Positions 1-8,222 of a DNA stretch of 42,058 nucleotides are shown piece by piece; the stretch's first letter is position 1, and every line of letters begins with the position of its first letter. A program made the translations under genes and the position numbers. This DNA is from Mesorhizobium tamadayense (GTDB lineage: Bacteria; Pseudomonadota; Alphaproteobacteria; Rhizobiales; Rhizobiaceae). The stretch spans positions 1 to 42,058 of the forward strand of contig NZ_RQXT01000059.1 of the NCBI RefSeq assembly GCF_003863365.1. The letters are read 5' to 3'. Under the pieces are notes generated by a model. It ran no database searches. It was given only the letters and a program-made list of their open reading frames with translations, and had not been told where the DNA came from.

Positions 1-91
1 ACGGATTAATCGACCTTTTGCGCAGAGCGACGGTCCAGTTGCTGCCTCTGCAAATCCGCCCAGCGCATCGTTTGTGCCTTACACAGCGTCG

Positions 92-583
92 CTAACTGTC
101 ATTGACTAGTGATTTCAACGGGATGGCGCCACGGTCAAAGACCGTTTTGATAACGATGTAGCTGAAGTACTTTTCAACACCGATGTTCCGATCGAGGATA
201 GATTCCATAAGTTCTTGATAGCGGGCCACGTTCTTGCAGACAAACTTAAGCAGATAGTCGTAGCCGCCACTAACCAGATGGCACTCCTGGAGCGTTTCAT
301 ATCTGCGAATATCTGCCTCGAACTTGATGAAATCCTCTCGCCGATGGTCATTCAACGTAACTTCCGTGAAAACTGTTATATGCTCCACGAGTTTTGATAG
401 TTGAAGGCGGGCATTGTAGCTGACAATGTACCCAGCTTCCTCAAGGCGCCTCACGCGAGCAAGGCATGGGCTTGGGGAAAGTCCCACCGCATCTGCCAGG
501 TCCACGTTTGTAAGGCGACCGTTTTGCTGCAGCTGCGCGAGAATGTTGATATCGATGCGGTCCAGTTTTGGTAATCCAGTCAT
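92..583 (-). CDS. Lrp/AsnC family transcriptional regulator
   Basis: 163-residue DNA-binding regulator of the usual Lrp/AsnC length. Residues about 6-60 form the winged helix-turn-helix, starting with the family signature LDRIDINILAQLQQNGR and including LSPSPCLARVRRLEEAGYI. The rest is a RAM ligand-binding and oligomerisation domain; ECHLVSGGYDYLLKF is the segment that normally forms the effector interface. Proteins of this family bind DNA as octamers and respond to amino acids. The gene lies 20 bp downstream of the HAD hydrolase on the same strand, so the two are probably cotranscribed and the regulator may control its own operon. The effector cannot be read from the sequence. Confidence 0.93.
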   Translation of the reverse strand: MTGLPKLDRIDINILAQLQQNGRLTNVDLADAVGLSPSPCLARVRRLEEAGYIVSYNARLQLSKLVEHITVFTEVTLNDHRREDFIKFEADIRRYETLQECHLVSGGYDYLLKFVCKNVARYQELMESILDRNIGVEKYFSYIVIKTVFDRGAIPLKSLVNDS

Positions 584-603
584 TCTCGCGCAACCTTGAA
601 AAA

Positions 604-1332
604 TTAGCCCCTGAGAGCTTCCTGGTGAGCCTTGGCGAGATCCGCCATGCTATTGAACTGGAAATCGTACTTCGGCATATCACCGGGGTGCATAGTGGCA
701 CCGAAGCCTTCCTGATCATAACGCCGGTAGATCCAGCACGAAGCTAGGCCATGGCGGTTCGCCGGGCCATGATCATGGAACATGCTCTCCGCAGTATGTA
801 GAATCTCATGCTTCTGGATGCCGAGGGTCTCAAGTTTCTTGATCATGTATTCGAAGTTGCGGTCCGAGGGTTTATACGAGCCGCAGTCCTCCGCGGTGTA
901 GATCGCATCGAACTCCACCTGGAGCTTCTCGTTGCTCGCTGCGAAGCTCTCGTTGTCGACGTTCGACAAAATGACCAGTTTGTAATGACGCTTGAGGTAT
1001 TGCAGGGCTCCAGCGGAGTCTGTGAATGCCGGCCAATTTTTTACAAATTTGCCGTAAGCTATGCACTCGGCCCAAGTGGCTGATAAGCCCCATTCCTCCG
1101 CCAAACGTCTATAGACGATCGGCAGAAGTTCGCGATAGTTCTTGGCCGGTGTCTGTAATTGCTGGGACGACTCGTGACGAGCATGCGCCTCGAGTACTTG
1201 GTTCCGCGACAGCGGAGTCGGCAGCCGGCTGGTCAAGGGCTTGAGCCCCTCGAACATTCCAGATTCCCAATCGATCAAGGTGCCGTAGCAGTCGAAGGTC
1301 AGGGCTTTGAAGTCTGTCAATTTCATTGGCAT
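604..1332 (-). CDS. HAD-superfamily hydrolase, haloacid dehalogenase type II-like
   Basis: 242-residue HAD hydrolase, close to the usual size of type II 2-haloacid dehalogenases. Motif I is FDCYGTLIDWE near residue 13, with the nucleophilic Asp followed by Tyr as in dehalogenases rather than phosphatases. Motif II is ILSNVD, and the motif III Lys lies in YKPSDRNFEYM. The motif IV region reads HTAESMFHDHGPANRHG, so a conserved acidic pair is not obvious and the real substrate may not be a haloacid. AAGGACC lies just before the ATG at 1332; a second ATG at 1326 is equally usable. First gene of a two-gene unit with the Lrp-type regulator. Confidence 0.88.
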   Translation of the reverse strand: MPMKLTDFKALTFDCYGTLIDWESGMFEGLKPLTSRLPTPLSRNQVLEAHARHESSQQLQTPAKNYRELLPIVYRRLAEEWGLSATWAECIAYGKFVKNWPAFTDSAGALQYLKRHYKLVILSNVDNESFAASNEKLQVEFDAIYTAEDCGSYKPSDRNFEYMIKKLETLGIQKHEILHTAESMFHDHGPANRHGLASCWIYRRYDQEGFGATMHPGDMPKYDFQFNSMADLAKAHQEALRG

Positions 1333-1836
1333 AGGTCCTTAGTGTCGATGCGACAAGCTTGCGTTGAACGAAGGCGTTGACCGTCACGAGCATCGACAAG
1401 ACGCACTGCTCGGCGATGCGCCCAGTTGACGGCATTCCGATCGAGAGAAGTGTGGCACGCGTTCAAGCCGAATTCGAATCGGGCATTCGTCTGCTCCGCA
1501 GATTTAAAGCCTCGACCTATCCTGCCGGCTTATATCCTCCGAACGCTGTCATCTTGCCCTGAAATGCGAGGCAACTGCCGTAAGACCGAGGCTATCAAAC
1601 CGCAGGCTCTACCGAACACGGCCTTCTCTTTGGCATGATATGCTGCCGAGAGTGAGAGGGAAATCCCGCTGTGGATGGGATATTTCTCCACAGAAATAAG
1701 GAGTTTCGCCATTTCCCATTCGGACGGCCAGCATTTCAGGCAATCGAAACAGACCCGCTGGCCGGCATTTCGTGCTGTTGATGACGCGGCATCGGTGAGC
1801 GGGCTGATCGATTGCCTGAAAGCGCGGAACGAGTAA
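1333..1836. other. Intergenic region between HAD gene and terminase
   Basis: About 500 bp with no ORF I can support: short frames on both strands have unconvincing composition and no ribosome binding site. It holds a small hairpin at 1681-1698 (TATTTCT, loop CCAC, AGAAATA) and a long inverted repeat at 1734-1821 described separately. It marks the outer edge of the phage-like cassette. Confidence 0.6.
1734..1821. repeat. 14-bp perfect inverted repeat downstream of terminase gene
   Basis: Left arm TTTCAGGCAATCGA (1734-1747) and right arm TCGATTGCCTGAAA (1808-1821) are exact reverse complements separated by 60 nt. An inner CCCGCT/AGCGGG pair could extend the stem. It ends 16 bp before the terminase stop codon on the minus strand, so it may form the 3' end of that transcript. 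There is no T-run, so it is not a classical intrinsic terminator. A recombination end or packaging-related site is an alternative. Confidence 0.6.
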
Positions 1837-3297
1837 TCAGAACGTCCCGACATAGAATCTGCCCGTCGGCTTGTCGTCCTTAATCCAAATAAGCGCCTGG
1901 GTCATGGAGTCGACTTGGTCGTCGTGCTTGCCGTGCGGGAACGCCAAGACTTCCAGCAAGAAATCGTCCTTCCAATGTGCATCTTTCGGCAGATGGACGT
2001 TGCCGTTCTCGATCATTGCGGAGACACGCGACAGACGGCTTTCCTTGTCCATTCGCGCCTTGACGGGTGTAGTGGAAACACCCTGATAGTCCAAGTCGGC
2101 AATCAAGCTTGTCCCCGATCCGACATCTTCGATTAGGACGATATCCGGATCGTGATCGTCGATCGATCTTTTCACCCTCTGGATCAGTTCCGGGTAGGCA
2201 GCTCGGATGCGAATGAGATCGAGCAGGTAGTAGTTGTTGTCATCTTTTGCCCAGGTCGTCCCGACGGAATAGTCGCAACTCGGATCGCCTTTCAGCGCTG
2301 TGTCCCAGCTCTGAACTATGGTCATTGAGCGACGATCGAGCTGCCCTGGATCGTAGTCGCGAAACCAAGTGCGCTTGACGATATTGCCGTCCGGTGGGGC
2401 AGGGGCTTGCTGGTATTGGGCAGAGAAAGTGAGCGATCCTAGATCCCGCTTCAGCCTATCGAGTTCAGGCACTCCAAGACGCGCCGGGTGGAGAAGGTCT
2501 CCAATTTTGCGCTCGTGCCGGCGATTTGCGCTTATCGGAATGCGCTCGTCTTCTTCGGCGGTCGCTGAGAGGTTGAGGTGCTCCCAGCCACCGGCCTCGA
2601 GCAGAACACCCGCAAGATCATCGACGTGGAGCCGTTGCATTACCAGAATCACGGCCCCTGTGGCCGGATTGTCAAAGCGCGACATCAACGTTGTGCGAAC
2701 CCACTCCGCACACTTGGTGCGTGCCGTCTCTGAATGGGCATCCTCAGCTTTCAAGGGATCATCGATAATGATGATATCGCCGCCGCGGCCGGTCAGCTGA
2801 CCACCGGTTGAGGTCGTCAATCGGCCGCCTCCAAGCGTCGTCTGCAGTTCGTTCTCGGTGTTCTTGCGAGGGCTGATCTTGAAGGTGGGGAACATCGATC
2901 GATACCAGGCGGAATCGACGACGTTTCGAAAATCGTTGGCATGCTTGACCGCCAGCGGCTGCGAGTAGGAAACGCAGATCAATTTCTTCGAGGGATCGCG
3001 CCCGAGAACCCATGCTGGGAATGCCACCGAGGTGGTGACCGACTTCAGCGATCTCGGCGGCATAGTGATAATCAGGCGCTTGCACTGGCCGAGCAGCACC
3101 CTCTCGAGTTGGTACGCGATCGCGCGAATATGCCAGTTAGGCAAATATTGCGAACGATCGATGGCCGAGAAAGCCAGCCCGACAAACGTCGCCAGATCAT
3201 TGCGGGCTGCATCTACGAGAACGTGGAACGGGTCTGGACGCTCCAGAGACCGCGATGCTTGCCGCCGCGGCTCGAGGAAGTGTGTGTTCATCGTCAT
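1837..3297 (-). CDS. Phage terminase large subunit (ATPase and nuclease)
   Basis: 486-residue DNA-packaging motor of the TerL fold. The Walker A-like loop is PPRSLKS (residues about 80-86), and Walker B is GGDIIIIDDPL (about 172-182). The C-terminal RNase H-like nuclease shows SWDTALKGD, VLIEDVGSG and the closing acidic motif HDDQVDSM. In phage these proteins cut concatemeric DNA and pump it into a prohead. The ATG overlaps the DUF5681 stop codon by 4 nt, indicating translational coupling. No portal, protease or capsid gene is present in this window, so this is an orphan packaging cassette or an eroded prophage. All catalytic motifs are intact. Confidence 0.95.
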   Translation of the reverse strand: MTMNTHFLEPRRQASRSLERPDPFHVLVDAARNDLATFVGLAFSAIDRSQYLPNWHIRAIAYQLERVLLGQCKRLIITMPPRSLKSVTTSVAFPAWVLGRDPSKKLICVSYSQPLAVKHANDFRNVVDSAWYRSMFPTFKISPRKNTENELQTTLGGGRLTTSTGGQLTGRGGDIIIIDDPLKAEDAHSETARTKCAEWVRTTLMSRFDNPATGAVILVMQRLHVDDLAGVLLEAGGWEHLNLSATAEEDERIPISANRRHERKIGDLLHPARLGVPELDRLKRDLGSLTFSAQYQQAPAPPDGNIVKRTWFRDYDPGQLDRRSMTIVQSWDTALKGDPSCDYSVGTTWAKDDNNYYLLDLIRIRAAYPELIQRVKRSIDDHDPDIVLIEDVGSGTSLIADLDYQGVSTTPVKARMDKESRLSRVSAMIENGNVHLPKDAHWKDDFLLEVLAFPHGKHDDQVDSMTQALIWIKDDKPTGRFYVGTF

Positions 3298-3746
3298 TCT
3301 TCCTCGTCGGCGGCCAAGTCGCTGCTGCTGTCGCCGCCGTCAGTTGGCTGGTGATCGAGATAGTCACGCATCAACCCGATCATAGTTTGCGGATCGAGCG
3401 GACTGGCTTCAGCGCCAGGTTGGCCGGCTTCGTCGGGCTCGATCGCCCTCATGCCAAGTTGAAGGGCCTGCACCGCCGACCTGTAGTCGCCAGCAAGCGC
3501 ATTGTTACGCATCTTCAGCAGGATGGCTTCTAGAGCAGTGACTGTCGTTGTCTTTCCATTCTGCTGGATCGTGATCGGAGCGAAGAGCGTATCGCTTACC
3601 ATGGTTTTCATGTTCTTCTTCGCCTTTGGCCGGCCTTTCGGGTTGCCTGACTGACCTTTTGCGAAGCGATGCTCAGACGGCGGCTTGCCGTACCCGACTT
3701 CGTAACCGTCGAGCTCTTTGCGCTTTCCTCGTTCGCGGTTTCTCAC
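3294..3746 (-). CDS. DUF5681 domain protein, possible small terminase subunit
   Basis: 150-residue protein with the DUF5681 signature HRFAKGQSGNPKGRPK near residues 27-42, a basic glycine/proline-rich segment typical of proteins encoded directly upstream of large terminases. It overlaps the methyltransferase gene upstream and the terminase gene downstream by 4 nt each, so all three are one translational unit. By position it is the best candidate for the DNA-recognising small terminase subunit, but that role is inferred from synteny only. The C-terminus is acidic and ends in a Glu-rich tail. Confidence 0.88.
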   Translation of the reverse strand: MRNRERGKRKELDGYEVGYGKPPSEHRFAKGQSGNPKGRPKAKKNMKTMVSDTLFAPITIQQNGKTTTVTALEAILLKMRNNALAGDYRSAVQALQLGMRAIEPDEAGQPGAEASPLDPQTMIGLMRDYLDHQPTDGGDSSSDLAADEEE

Positions 3747-5116
3747 AGCACGCCTCCCGCGGTTTCAGTTTCCAGGGCCGCCGACGGGTTCGAGGAAGCA
3801 GCGATGTCGGCCTGAGTGCGCTGCTCACTCAGTTCCTCGAACGTCTCGCCTGTAGCCGCGAGAGTGGCTTGCTTTCCGGTGTGCTTCTCGAAACGACGGA
3901 TGATAAGATCGCAGTAGTGAGGATCGATCTCGACCAGGCGCGCCCGCCGCCCGGTCTTTTGTGCGGCAAGCAGTGTGGTTCCCGAACCTCCGAACGGATC
4001 GAGCACGACGTCGCCGCGCCTGCTGACGTCGAGCAGCGCATCGGCAACTAGATTGATCGGTTTGACAGTTGGGTGTGATTCCAAATCGCTCATCCGGTCA
4101 GTGCCGAAGCTGTTGATGCCGCGATAAGTCCAGACGTTGCTGCGGTGACGACCGTGCTTGCCGAGCTCGATGTTGTTGCGGTGAGGTTCCTTGCCATTCT
4201 TGAACACCAGCACCAGTTCGTGCTGCGACCGATAGAGGCTCCCCATGCCGGCATTGGTCTTGTTCCAGACGCACAGGTTGAGAAGGTCGCCGAACGTTCG
4301 CTTGCCCCCGACGACGGTCTCCGCGATGTGGCGCCAGTCCATACACACGAAGGCGATCGCGCCCTGTCTGGAAAAGGCGGCGATTTGCGCGAATGACTGT
4401 TCGAGAAAGCCAGCGAACTCGTCATCGGACATCTCGCCGGAGGCCATCGCGAATTCGCGATGCTGGGTCTTTCCCAAACCGGTGACATGTCCGCCGATAG
4501 GAACGTTGTAAGGCGGATCAGTGAAACACACAGACGCCTTTTCATTCTGCATGAGCGTAGCAAAGACCTCGGTCGAGAGGGCGTTGCCGCAGATCAGCCG
4601 ATGATCCCCAAGCAGGTATAAATCGCCGGGCTGAGTGACTGCTGGGCCAGTTGCCCTTTCAGGCAGCTCAGTGTCGTTCTCCCCATCAGCATCGTCCTGG
4701 TTGTCCGGTGAGAATTCGCCGATGATCAGATCGACCTCAGGAATCTCGAAACCGGTAAGGCTGACGTCGAAATCCAGATCGACAAGTGCTTGAAGCTCGA
4801 TTGCCAGGATTTCCTTATCCCAGCCGGCCTTCTCAGCGATGCGATTGTCCGCGACGATGTAGGCGCGCTTCTGCTTCTCACTGAGATGGGTGATGGAAAG
4901 GGTAGGGACCTCCTTCCATTCAAGAAGGCGTGCCGCAGCAAGACGGCCATGACCGGCGAGCACGTTGTTGCTCTCATCGATCAGGATCGGATTCGTGAAG
5001 CCGAACTCCACGATGCTGTCGGCAATCTGTTTGATCTGCTTCTTGGAATGGGTGCGTGCGTTCTTGGAATAGGGGATGAGGGTGTCGATCGAAACGGTGT
5101 TGATGTTGGTGGGCAT
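3743..5116 (-). CDS. ParB-domain DNA methyltransferase (N4/N6, beta class)
   Basis: 457-residue fusion. Residues about 5-130 are a ParB/Srx-like nuclease domain (TLIPYSKNARTHS and the VLAGHGRLAAARLL box). Residues about 165-412 are a SAM-dependent DNA amino-methyltransferase with DPPY at 200-203 and the SAM-binding motif DPFGGSGTT at 373-381. Catalytic motif before SAM motif is the beta-class order. An in-frame ATG at 5158 exists, but the ATG at 5116 follows AGAGGA at good spacing, so I chose 5116. It is the first gene of the coupled ParB-methylase/DUF5681/TerL operon. Such enzymes probably modify phage DNA against host restriction; target sequence unknown. Confidence 0.93.
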   Translation of the reverse strand: MPTNINTVSIDTLIPYSKNARTHSKKQIKQIADSIVEFGFTNPILIDESNNVLAGHGRLAAARLLEWKEVPTLSITHLSEKQKRAYIVADNRIAEKAGWDKEILAIELQALVDLDFDVSLTGFEIPEVDLIIGEFSPDNQDDADGENDTELPERATGPAVTQPGDLYLLGDHRLICGNALSTEVFATLMQNEKASVCFTDPPYNVPIGGHVTGLGKTQHREFAMASGEMSDDEFAGFLEQSFAQIAAFSRQGAIAFVCMDWRHIAETVVGGKRTFGDLLNLCVWNKTNAGMGSLYRSQHELVLVFKNGKEPHRNNIELGKHGRHRSNVWTYRGINSFGTDRMSDLESHPTVKPINLVADALLDVSRRGDVVLDPFGGSGTTLLAAQKTGRRARLVEIDPHYCDLIIRRFEKHTGKQATLAATGETFEELSEQRTQADIAASSNPSAALETETAGGVL

Positions 5117-5550
5117 GAAATCCTCTGGGCATTGGGCGCCGGACAGCCAGCGCGACATGCCAAGAATTTCAAAACCTGTGATTCACGAATAGAGAAAAAG
5201 CGCACCGTTCACCGAAATTTATTCGGAAAGCGGTTTTGCGACAGCATTTCACGCACGGTGGCCCAGATCTAGGCCAACAAAATTTTTTGGCGGCACCGTG
5301 AACTGCTTCTTACCATTGACAAAATATTTTGGCGGCCCGGTTTGGTGGAGCTTTTCCACGCCAAAATTTTTTGGCGGTCACTTCCGTAACTGCTCGGAGC
5401 AATGATTGTAGTCTTGGGACCAGCGGAGTGGCGGAGCAAAGCGCGGCGGCTAAGCCTGCCATGTAGCCGATTTTAGCCGTGGCCTTCTGTGAGCTATTCA
5501 ACTATATGGTGTATGATGCTATCTTAGGTTGAAATATAAGGAGAAAGCCG
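5117..5550. other. Regulatory or site region upstream of methylase-terminase operon
   Basis: About 430 bp without a supported gene. It contains a three-copy 15-bp repeat (separate entry) and a short hairpin GTGGA/TCCAC between copies two and three, and it should carry the promoters for the operon on the minus strand and the small plus-strand gene starting at 5551. A 63-codon frame on the minus strand (5310-5501) has no ribosome binding site and runs through the repeats; I do not regard it as a gene. Confidence 0.6.
5279..5377. repeat. Three 15-bp iteron-like repeats with exact 42-bp period
   Basis: AAAATTTTTTGGCGG at 5279-5293, AAAATATTTTGGCGG at 5321-5335 and AAAATTTTTTGGCGG at 5363-5377. 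Copies one and three are identical; copy two differs at one base. Starts are exactly 42 bp apart (four helical turns), so the A/T tracts face the same side of the helix. The block sits between the methylase-terminase operon and the gene at 5551. It could be an operator, a packaging (pac) site, an origin or a ParB-type site; sequence alone does not decide. Confidence 0.75.
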
Positions 5551-5721
5551 GTGTTCCAGGGATTTATCGACCCTCCAAGCCCTTTCGCTCCTATTGAGGA
5601 GTGGGTCGAGTTTCGCGCGAGTATGGAAAGGATCGAACAGCGAACGGCCGATATCCAGGAGTACATCGATCACGCGGATACCGAGATCAAGCGTCTCAGC
5701 GGGCAACCGAACCCTGATTAG
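5551..5721 (+). CDS. Small hypothetical protein, 56 residues, GTG start
   Basis: Short gene starting GTG at 5551 with AAGGAG at 5538-5543, seven bases upstream, and ending TAG at 5719-5721. The peptide begins MFQGFIDPPSPFAPIEEW and continues as a charged amphipathic helix with the pattern ASMERIEQRTADIQEYIDHA, likely a coiled coil. No family recognised. Its location beside the terminase module and its length resemble small phage accessory proteins. It is convergent with the following minus-strand gene, overlapping by 4 nt. The good ribosome binding site is the main support. Confidence 0.6.
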   Translation: MFQGFIDPPSPFAPIEEWVEFRASMERIEQRTADIQEYIDHADTEIKRLSGQPNPD

Positions 5722-6257
5722 ATAACGTTCTGGCCCAGGCCAGACACCAGCAGTTTCGCTTCCTTGAGGCTTAACTGGCTGAGCGCCGCGCGTAGCGCCT
5801 CGCAAAGATCGTCTAGCCTCGGGTCGCTATCTTCCAAACCCATGTGACGACGTGCTCGGTGTTGGAAGTAGAGACAAAGCCAAAGATCGAGCACTGTTCC
5901 TTGCCATTGGCCGGTCTTGCGGAATTGCGCCGACATGGCGTTGGAGAGACCCGCGAGACGATCCAGTCCCCCGGCAACGTCATATCCGTTGAGGAAATGA
6001 GCAAAACGGTCCGATTGATCCCAGGTAAAGGGCTTCGGCATGGCCGAAAAGTCACCCTCTGCGGCGAGCCGTTCCCACACCAAGAGCCGCGTCATCGAAC
6101 TGTGTTTCATGACACCGACCAACGCTCGAACAAGCTTGGCAGTCAACTCGGAATACCGGAGACGAACGCGCCATCCTCCGCAACAGCGACGTTCAGAGCC
6201 AGACGATTTAGTAACTCCAGGGGTTCTTTGGTGGCGCCGGATCGCCCTCTGGATCAT
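5718..6257 (-). CDS. Hypothetical protein
   Basis: Up to 179 residues; I recognise no family. The part from about residue 36 on has normal protein-like composition, with a central MPKPFTWDQSDRFAHFLNGY segment and a helical C-terminus (DDLCEALRAALSQLSLKEAKLL). The N-terminal 35 residues are odd (SERRCCGGWRVR) and overlap the preceding gene by 50 bp, so the start is uncertain. An ATG at 6110 (MKHSS) would give 130 residues, but neither ATG has a clear ribosome binding site. It lies directly downstream of the frameshifted HTH gene on the same strand and may be cotranscribed with it. Confidence 0.6.
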   Translation of the reverse strand: MIQRAIRRHQRTPGVTKSSGSERRCCGGWRVRLRYSELTAKLVRALVGVMKHSSMTRLLVWERLAAEGDFSAMPKPFTWDQSDRFAHFLNGYDVAGGLDRLAGLSNAMSAQFRKTGQWQGTVLDLWLCLYFQHRARRHMGLEDSDPRLDDLCEALRAALSQLSLKEAKLLVSGLGQNVI

Positions 6258-7508
6258 GCAAGTCGTCTGGGTCGGGAAAGAGATTTTGCTCGCGCAGGTT
6301 CGACGTCAGCACATCAAGTTGGTTCTTCGCTTCGATGTGGGCCAGCCGCTGTTTGGCCCATTCGATCATGCGAAGGTACTCGGAACTGACTTGCGGGAGA
6401 AATTCAGCCGCCTTGGTGATCGTGCTCCGAAGGTCGGCCGCTTCCTTTTGATACTCAGCCAGTTGACGCAGAAAACCCAATCTGTTCGCTTCGCGATCTT
6501 GGCGCTTCTTGTGCAACTCTCGCCTGTGGGCCATGTGTTTGCGGCGACGTTCCTCCGCTTCGCGCTCCTCGCGGCGTGCTTTTTCGAAGGCCAGGTGGAA
6601 AAGAATGCCATCTGCAATCGGATCGAGCATGGATTCCAGGCTCTGATGCTTGCCGTCTTTCCAGCGCTTACGGGCACCATCCGCCCAGTTCTGAATTTCG
6701 AGACTGAGCTTCCCTGAGTAGATGTAATCATGCTCTGGCCAGAATCGCTCGTATGACAGCCATTGACCGCGGCGGCGAGCTATCTCACGGCGCCTCTCGT
6801 GCTCATCGTGCCTTTTCTGTTCTGCAAGGGTTGGAATATGTTCTTCTCGCCTGCGCTCTTCGCCGATCTCAAGCCGCACATCGTCAGGACTGATTTCAGT
6901 CCTTATCCCCTTCTCGCTATGGCTGAGCTTGATTTCCCGTTGGTCGAGAGCAAGTGCCAGGTGATGCAGAATCGATATCAGCCGGGACAAGGAGCTTTTG
7001 TGAACCCTCACACCAGGCACCGAGACCTCGCCGTACTGGTCAGGGTTCGCAGATCTCAGCGATGCGACAAGGCTAGAGACCGAACTGTGGGATGTCTTAC
7101 CGGTTCGAAGACGACCTGTGCCTTTGGCGCACGAGGTGACACTCTTTTTTCGGAAACATTCCTCGTTTGGTCAGGAACAGCCCTCGCTTGTCTCTTCTCC
7201 TTTGATTTTCTCACTGTGCCGGCCGCCGCCTCGATCGCAAAAGCAACGTATGGGTTCACCGGTGGTTTGTAGGCACCGATGTGGACGGTCTCTAAAGTCG
7301 GATTGTCGATTTTCCAAAGCGGCGTCTTCGACACAGACTGGCCGGCTTCGATCTTTGCCCAATACCCGCGGCCGGGGACGGGTATCTGATAGCGAGCACA
7401 AATCTTCGCTAGTCCTCGGTCCGAAATGTCGAACCGCTCAGCGAGCGTGACGATGGGCGTCGACCAAACGAGGTCATACAATTCTTGGCGGGTGAAGGTG
7501 TGCTGCAT
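6208..7508 (-). pseudogene. Frameshifted HTH-type hypothetical protein in two reading frames
   Basis: Two adjacent minus-strand frames read as one protein. The first (ATG 7508, stop at 7056) begins MQHTFTRQELYDLVW and has a helix-turn-helix-like ERFDISDRGLAKICARYQIPVP followed by RGYWAK. The second frame stays open upstream of its GTG at 7020 to beyond 7120 and ends at 6208. It carries the expected continuation SLRSANPDQYGEVSVPGVRV and a basic coiled-coil region with LEIGEERRREEHIPT. The frames differ by one nucleotide and cross between about 7056 and 7125, so a one-base deletion, a sequencing error or a -1 shift is needed. I recognise the overall shape from roughly 400-residue uncharacterised proteins of mobile regions. 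Joined length would be about 430 residues. Confidence 0.65.
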
Positions 7509-8222
7509 CTGGGTTTTGGGCGATTTGGCGGGGGTGACGCAACCCAGGCGCAACGCAGCTCAAAGTCAAGCAAGGGGTGCGCATTAACAGCCCTCGAGAT
7601 CCGAGTCGCTTCCCTGTTAGTGCGCTTTCGTTTCCCTGTTAGGCCGAATAGGGAATTTCCTCCCAAGAGTATGAAATTGCTACGGGAGTTGAGGTCGAAT
7701 TTGGCTCGGGCGCCAAGAATCGCCGAGAATTCGCTGTTTTTCGGTGCCTAACAGGGAAACTCAGACAGAGACTGGTTCGCTGCTGACTGCCACCACCACC
7801 AACAATTTAAAGCATTTGATTTTATTGTATTTTCTAGCCACTTTGGACTCGAACCCCTTGGGGTCTTTGTAGAAAGCCCCACGGGGCGCTGGTGGTAAGG
7901 CTTCTTCTATACCCGCCTCGAGAGCCTGAATGGCTCAACAGGCCCTTTGACGTGACGGGAGCCGAATCTCCCAGGAAGGCGCGGGGAGACATCGCAGCGG
8001 GTCAAAAGGTGTCGGGCGTAATCAGTCGGTGAAGATTGCCCCGAAGCCGGGCAGCATGCGGCTTGCGTCGCTCGGCGGCGCAGCGTCACCGACCGACGCG
8101 ACGCGGCCTTTCGGAATCGGAAGTCATGACCCAAGCGGTCTCGCAGTCCCGAGCCGGAAATGGCTCTAAGCTCCGGAAGGCCGTCCTTCGGTTCCGCTTC
8201 CTGATTGGCCTTCTGCCTTCGC
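7509..8222. other. Intergenic region at inner edge of phage-like cassette
   Basis: About 700 bp without a credible gene. It contains a three-copy 11-bp repeat (7610-7758), a tRNA T-arm-like sequence at 7845-7855, and two GC palindromes at about 7853-7890 (ACCCCTTGGGGT and GCCCCACGGGGC) that could stop transcription. The AT-rich stretch at 7800-7840 separates the phage-like block from the cyclase gene. Frames on both strands in 7900-8200 look like noise. Confidence 0.6.
7610..7758. repeat. TTCCCTGTTAG repeat, two direct copies and one inverted
   Basis: TTCCCTGTTAG occurs at 7610-7620 and 7632-7642 (22 bp apart, same orientation). Its exact reverse complement CTAACAGGGAA is at 7748-7758. The outer and inverted copies bracket about 105 bp. 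Direct copies at two helical turns plus an inverted copy resemble arm-type recombinase or regulator sites at element ends; function unproven. Confidence 0.6.

Noticed and set aside
3829..4563. Minus-strand frames of 72 to 157 codons inside the methyltransferase gene
   Set aside because: Shadows of the real gene in other frames; no ribosome binding site or recognisable domain.
5310..5501. 63-codon minus-strand gene across the 42-bp repeats
   Set aside because: No ribosome binding site, and the frame is interrupted by the repeat structure in its meaning.
7845..7855. A full tRNA gene at the T-arm-like sequence
   Set aside because: No paired T-stem, D-arm or anticodon arm can be folded around it; kept only as a possible remnant.
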